Shown piece after piece: positions 33,438-36,341 of a stretch of DNA of 36,341 bases. The stretch's first letter is position 1. Each line of letters opens with the position of its first letter. The translations under genes and the position numbers were made by a program. The stretch is from assembly GCA_039030335.1 (NCBI GenBank), contig JBCCEJ010000057.1:1-36341 (forward strand). Reading direction: 5' to 3'. This stretch comes from JBCCEJ01 sp039030335. Its GTDB lineage: Bacteria; Pseudomonadota; Gammaproteobacteria; HK1. A model generated the notes under the pieces. It saw only the letters and a program-made list of their open reading frames with translations. It was not told the DNA's origin and did not search any database.

Positions 33438-36341
33438 TCAATGATTCGTGGCACGCCGTTGCGCCAGGAAGTCGTTCAGTGCGCGACTCGTATGCGTATG
33501 CCGTTTGCGTCGACTCAGGCGCTCAGGCGTGCCGCGTGCGGCGATCTGGCCACCTAACGCACCGCCCTCAGGACCCATGTCGATCAACCAGTCACATTCC
33601 GCGATCACGTCCAGGTTGTGCTCGATGACGATGACGCTGTGCCCGGTGTCGACCAACCGGTGGAGCACGGCGATCAGTTTGGCGACATCGGCCATATGCA
33701 GGCCCGTAGTGGGTTCGTCGAGTACGAACAAGGTGGCTTTGGCGGCGGTGAGTGTGTCGCGACGCCGGCGGCCGCCAGCATGTGGCTCCGTTACCGGACG
33801 TGCCCTGGCGAGTTCGGTGATGAGCTTGATACGTTGGGCCTCACCGCCCGACAGAGTCGGACTCGGCTGACCCAGCGTGAGGTAGCCGAGCCCTACATCG
33901 ACCAGCAGCTGCAGGACGCTGGCAACTTTAGGGTGCGCGGAGAAGAACTCCACGGCGTCTTCGATCGGCATCGTGAGTACGTCCGCGATCGTCCGGCCCC
34001 GGTACGTCACTTCCAGCGTCGCTGCGTTGAACCTTGCGCCGCCGCACGATTCGCACGGCACGCGTACATCGGGCAGGAAATTCATCTCGATGCGCTGCAT
34101 GCCTTGACCGTCGCACACGTCGCAGCGGCCGCCCGCCACGTTGAACGAGAACCTATTCGCCGCGTAGCCTCGTAGCCGGCTCTCGGTACTGTCCGCGAAC
34201 AGCTTGCGTATGTAGTCCCAGATACCGACATAGGTCGCCGGGCACGAACGGGGCGTCTTGCCGATCGGGGTCTGGTCGACTTCCAGCACCCGCGCGAGAT
34301 GCTCGGTGCCGACGATCCCGTCACAACCCACGGGAGTCCAGCGTTTGCGCCCGGACGTGTTCAGCAGGCCGTGCAGGTTCGTTTGCAGCACGTCGCGCAC
34401 CAGGGTGCTTTTCCCGCTTCCCGATACTCCGGTGACACCGACGAGGCGGTTCAGCGGAAGTTCGACGTCGATGGCGCGCAGGTTGTTGCTGCACGCTCCT
34501 TGAATAACGAGCGAAGCGTCCGGCCTGGTCGGGCGGGGGGCCGGGCGCATCGGGTGACGCAGGGGTTCGCGCAGCATCCGCCCGGTGATCGAACGCCGGG
34601 CCCGTATGACCGCTTCGAGTTTTCCCGCTGCGACGACTTCGCCGCCCCGCACACCTGCGTTCGGACCGATGTCGACGACGTGGTTCGCTCTGCGGATCGT
34701 TTCCTCGTCATGCTCCACGACGACGACGGTATTGCCCTTGCGCTGCAGGCCTTCGAGCGTGTCGAGCAGCATCGCATTGTCGCGCGCGTGCAAGCCGATC
34801 GTCGGCTCGTCCAGGATGTAGCAGACACCCCGCAGATTCGAGCCGAGCTGGGCGGCCAGGCGAATGCGCTGTGCCTCGCCTCCAGACAGCGTCGGCGCCG
34901 CGCGGTCGAGGCTGAGGTAGCCGAGGCCGACGTGCTGCAGAAACCCGAGTCTCGTATCCAGCTCGGCGAGCACGTCGTCAGCGATGGCCGCTTCGCGCCC
35001 GCTCAGTTTCAAGCGCTGCATCAGAGCGCGGGTCTGGTCGACCGTGTGCGCGCACAGTGTCGCGATGGAGCGTTCCTGAAAGCGCACGGCCAACGCCTCG
35101 GGCCGCAGGCGAGCGCCATCGCAGTCGGGGCATATGGCGGCGGGTGCCGTCGCCGGCCTGGCGCGCCCGCGGCGCCGGCGCGGGGAGATCGAGTCGTCGG
35201 TGTCGTCGGGTAGCGCCCAGGCCTGCTCTTCCGATGAGAGCGTCTCGTTGTCGTCCCGTAACACCCCGGCCCCCTGGCACGTGCCGCACCAGCCGTGCCT
35301 GGAGTTGAATGAGAACAGGCGCGGATCGAGTTCTGCGAAGCTGCGGGCGCAACTCGGGCAAGTGCGATGCGCGTTGAACAGGGTCTCGCCGTTGCGGTGC
35401 GCAACGCGGACCAGACCCTTGCCGAGCGTCAGCGCTTCGTCGAGCGCGGCGTTCAGCCCGGACTCGTCCCTGGCGTCGACCTTGAGCGTCGCAACGGGCA
35501 GATCGATGTCGTGCTCACTGAAACGATCGAGCCGGGGCCAGTTGTCGGTCGGCAGCTGCTCACCATCGACCCTCAACGTTTCGAAGCCTTTGTTGCCGGC
35601 CCACCTCGCGAGGTCGGTGTAGTAGCCCTTGCGGGCGACCACCAGCGGTGCGTACAGCGTGACCGACTGATTGCGGAACTGGCGCAGGATCTGTGCGCTC
35701 ATGGAGTCGGGGTCTTGAGTTTCGATCGCTACGTCGCAGTCCGGGCAATACTGCAGACCCAGTTTGACGTACAGCAGGCGCAGGAAGTGGTAGACCTCCG
35801 TGACGGTCGCCACCGTGCTTTTGCGGCCGCCGCGGCTGGTGCGCTGCTCGATCGCGACGGTGGGCGGGATGCCGTTGATCGCGTCCACTTCGGGTCGCGC
35901 GGCCGGCTGCACGAACTGTCGGGCATACGCGTTCAGGGATTCGAGGTAACGCCGTTGCCCTTCGGCGAACAGGATGTCGAAGGCCACGGTGCTCTTGCCA
36001 CTGCCACTGACGCCGGTGATGACCGAAAGCTCGCCGCGCGGCAATCTGATGTTAGCGCCCTTCAGATTGTGTTCGCGCGCGTTCACCACGTCGATGCGGT
36101 CGTGAACACGCACCCGCTTACGGGCCTGCGCAAGCGGTTTGTCGAATGCCCCGCGGAGCGCCATCGCGGTCGGCGTATCGTAGTCGCGCATCAACGCCGT
36201 GGGCGTCGCCGCGGCCGACAACTCTCCCCCCGCGTCGCCTGCCTCCGGTCCCAACTCGATGATCCAGTCGGCGGCCCGTACCACTTCGAGGTTGTGCTCG
36301 ATAACGATCAGCGAATGGCCTTCGTCAAGCAGCGACTGGAA
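33438..36341 (-). CDS. uvrA: UvrA excinuclease subunit, partial; probable tandem double-length form
   Basis: The visible 967 residues lack the start, which is beyond the window. Residues about 1-45 read LLDEGHSLIVIEHNLEVVRA then DWIIELGPEAGDAGG, the typical C-terminal end of a UvrA ABC module. A complete second copy follows: Walker A GVSGSGKSTVAFDILFAEGQ, zinc ligands in LQYCPDCD and in CPSCARSF, WCGTCQGAG and CPDCDGARL, ABC signature LSGGEAQRIRLA, second Walker A GVSGSGKSTLVRDV, the zinc pair CDVCDGQGMQ and CESCGGARF, and a second LSGGEAQRIKL. This head-to-tail arrangement implies a protein of roughly 1800-1900 residues, like some known proteobacterial UvrA proteins. UvrA finds DNA damage with UvrB. 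Confidence 0.92.
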   Translation of the reverse strand, partial: FQSLLDEGHSLIVIEHNLEVVRAADWIIELGPEAGDAGGELSAAATPTALMRDYDTPTAMALRGAFDKPLAQARKRVRVHDRIDVVNAREHNLKGANIRLPRGELSVITGVSGSGKSTVAFDILFAEGQRRYLESLNAYARQFVQPAARPEVDAINGIPPTVAIEQRTSRGGRKSTVATVTEVYHFLRLLYVKLGLQYCPDCDVAIETQDPDSMSAQILRQFRNQSVTLYAPLVVARKGYYTDLARWAGNKGFETLRVDGEQLPTDNWPRLDRFSEHDIDLPVATLKVDARDESGLNAALDEALTLGKGLVRVAHRNGETLFNAHRTCPSCARSFAELDPRLFSFNSRHGWCGTCQGAGVLRDDNETLSSEEQAWALPDDTDDSISPRRRRGRARPATAPAAICPDCDGARLRPEALAVRFQERSIATLCAHTVDQTRALMQRLKLSGREAAIADDVLAELDTRLGFLQHVGLGYLSLDRAAPTLSGGEAQRIRLAAQLGSNLRGVCYILDEPTIGLHARDNAMLLDTLEGLQRKGNTVVVVEHDEETIRRANHVVDIGPNAGVRGGEVVAAGKLEAVIRARRSITGRMLREPLRHPMRPAPRPTRPDASLVIQGACSNNLRAIDVELPLNRLVGVTGVSGSGKSTLVRDVLQTNLHGLLNTSGRKRWTPVGCDGIVGTEHLARVLEVDQTPIGKTPRSCPATYVGIWDYIRKLFADSTESRLRGYAANRFSFNVAGGRCDVCDGQGMQRIEMNFLPDVRVPCESCGGARFNAATLEVTYRGRTIADVLTMPIEDAVEFFSAHPKVASVLQLLVDVGLGYLTLGQPSPTLSGGEAQRIKLITELARARPVTEPHAGGRRRRDTLTAAKATLFVLDEPTTGLHMADVAKLIAVLHRLVDTGHSVIVIEHNLDVIAECDWLIDMGPEGGALGGQIAARGTPERLSRRKRHTHTSRALNDFLAQRRATNH

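Noticed and set aside
32154..33557. Plus-strand frame of 467 codons
   Set aside because: It is antisense to the amidinotransferase, whose motifs and catalytic residues are clear; no recognisable domain in the plus frame.
34299..35213. Plus-strand frame of 304 codons
   Set aside because: Antisense shadow of the UvrA gene.
1..36341. A single coherent undescribed system such as a defence island, secretion locus or biosynthetic cluster
   Set aside because: Genes fall into small, separately oriented groups of known families with no shared effector, nuclease or synthase core; the unknown genes are isolated.

Overview
The window (about 36.3 kb, roughly 62% G+C) is chromosomal DNA from a Gram-negative proteobacterium. 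This rests on a PEP-CTERM protein with a sigma-54-type promoter, RibH2-type lumazine synthase under an FMN riboswitch, and the general gene families; I cannot name the genus, and Gammaproteobacteria is only my best guess. It has no rRNA, tRNA, CRISPR, phage or plasmid genes. Most of it is an accessory and catabolic gene collection with small operons on both strands.

Left part (1-7.7 kb, plus strand): the tail of a probable flavin monooxygenase, an MFS transporter, a small membrane-type hypothetical, a DUF924 protein, then a 1388-residue secreted repeat protein ending in a PEP-CTERM-like sorting tail. Its 400-base upstream region holds two near-identical 18-bp boxes and a sigma-54 -24/-12 promoter, the layout expected for exosortase-linked surface proteins. 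Then come, on the minus strand, a RraA-type aldolase and a nu-class GST (7.7-9.2 kb), and on the plus strand a rhodanese-ChrB/ChrA chromate resistance pair with overlapping stop and start, plus an unknown 166-residue gene (9.4-12.3 kb).

Middle (12.3-24 kb): a 250-bp element bounded by perfect 22-bp inverted repeats and without a coding capacity (MITE-like), then two related quinone-oxidoreductase-type MDR genes that flank a TauE/SafE permease, an SLC13-type anion permease with RCK_C domains, and a PanE-type reductase. A minus-strand series follows: Old Yellow Enzyme family reductase, HMG-CoA lyase-like enzyme, EamA exporter, and an inner-membrane-anchored beta-helix protein.

Right part (24.2-36.3 kb): a 2-keto-4-pentenoate hydratase-type enzyme, an amidohydrolase, a DUF362 protein, the broken 3' end of an ADP-forming acyl-CoA synthetase gene with its terminator, a YfbK-like VWA lipoprotein, riboswitch-controlled ribH2, an acyl-CoA dehydrogenase whose catalytic Glu is Asp, a small two-helix membrane protein coupled to it, a GATM-like amidinotransferase, and a UvrA protein that runs off the window and appears to be a tandem double UvrA.

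I do not see one self-contained undescribed system. The best leads are the PEP-CTERM regulatory region, the inverted-repeat element, the Asp-type acyl-CoA dehydrogenase, and the unknown genes next to chrA and the acyl-CoA dehydrogenase.
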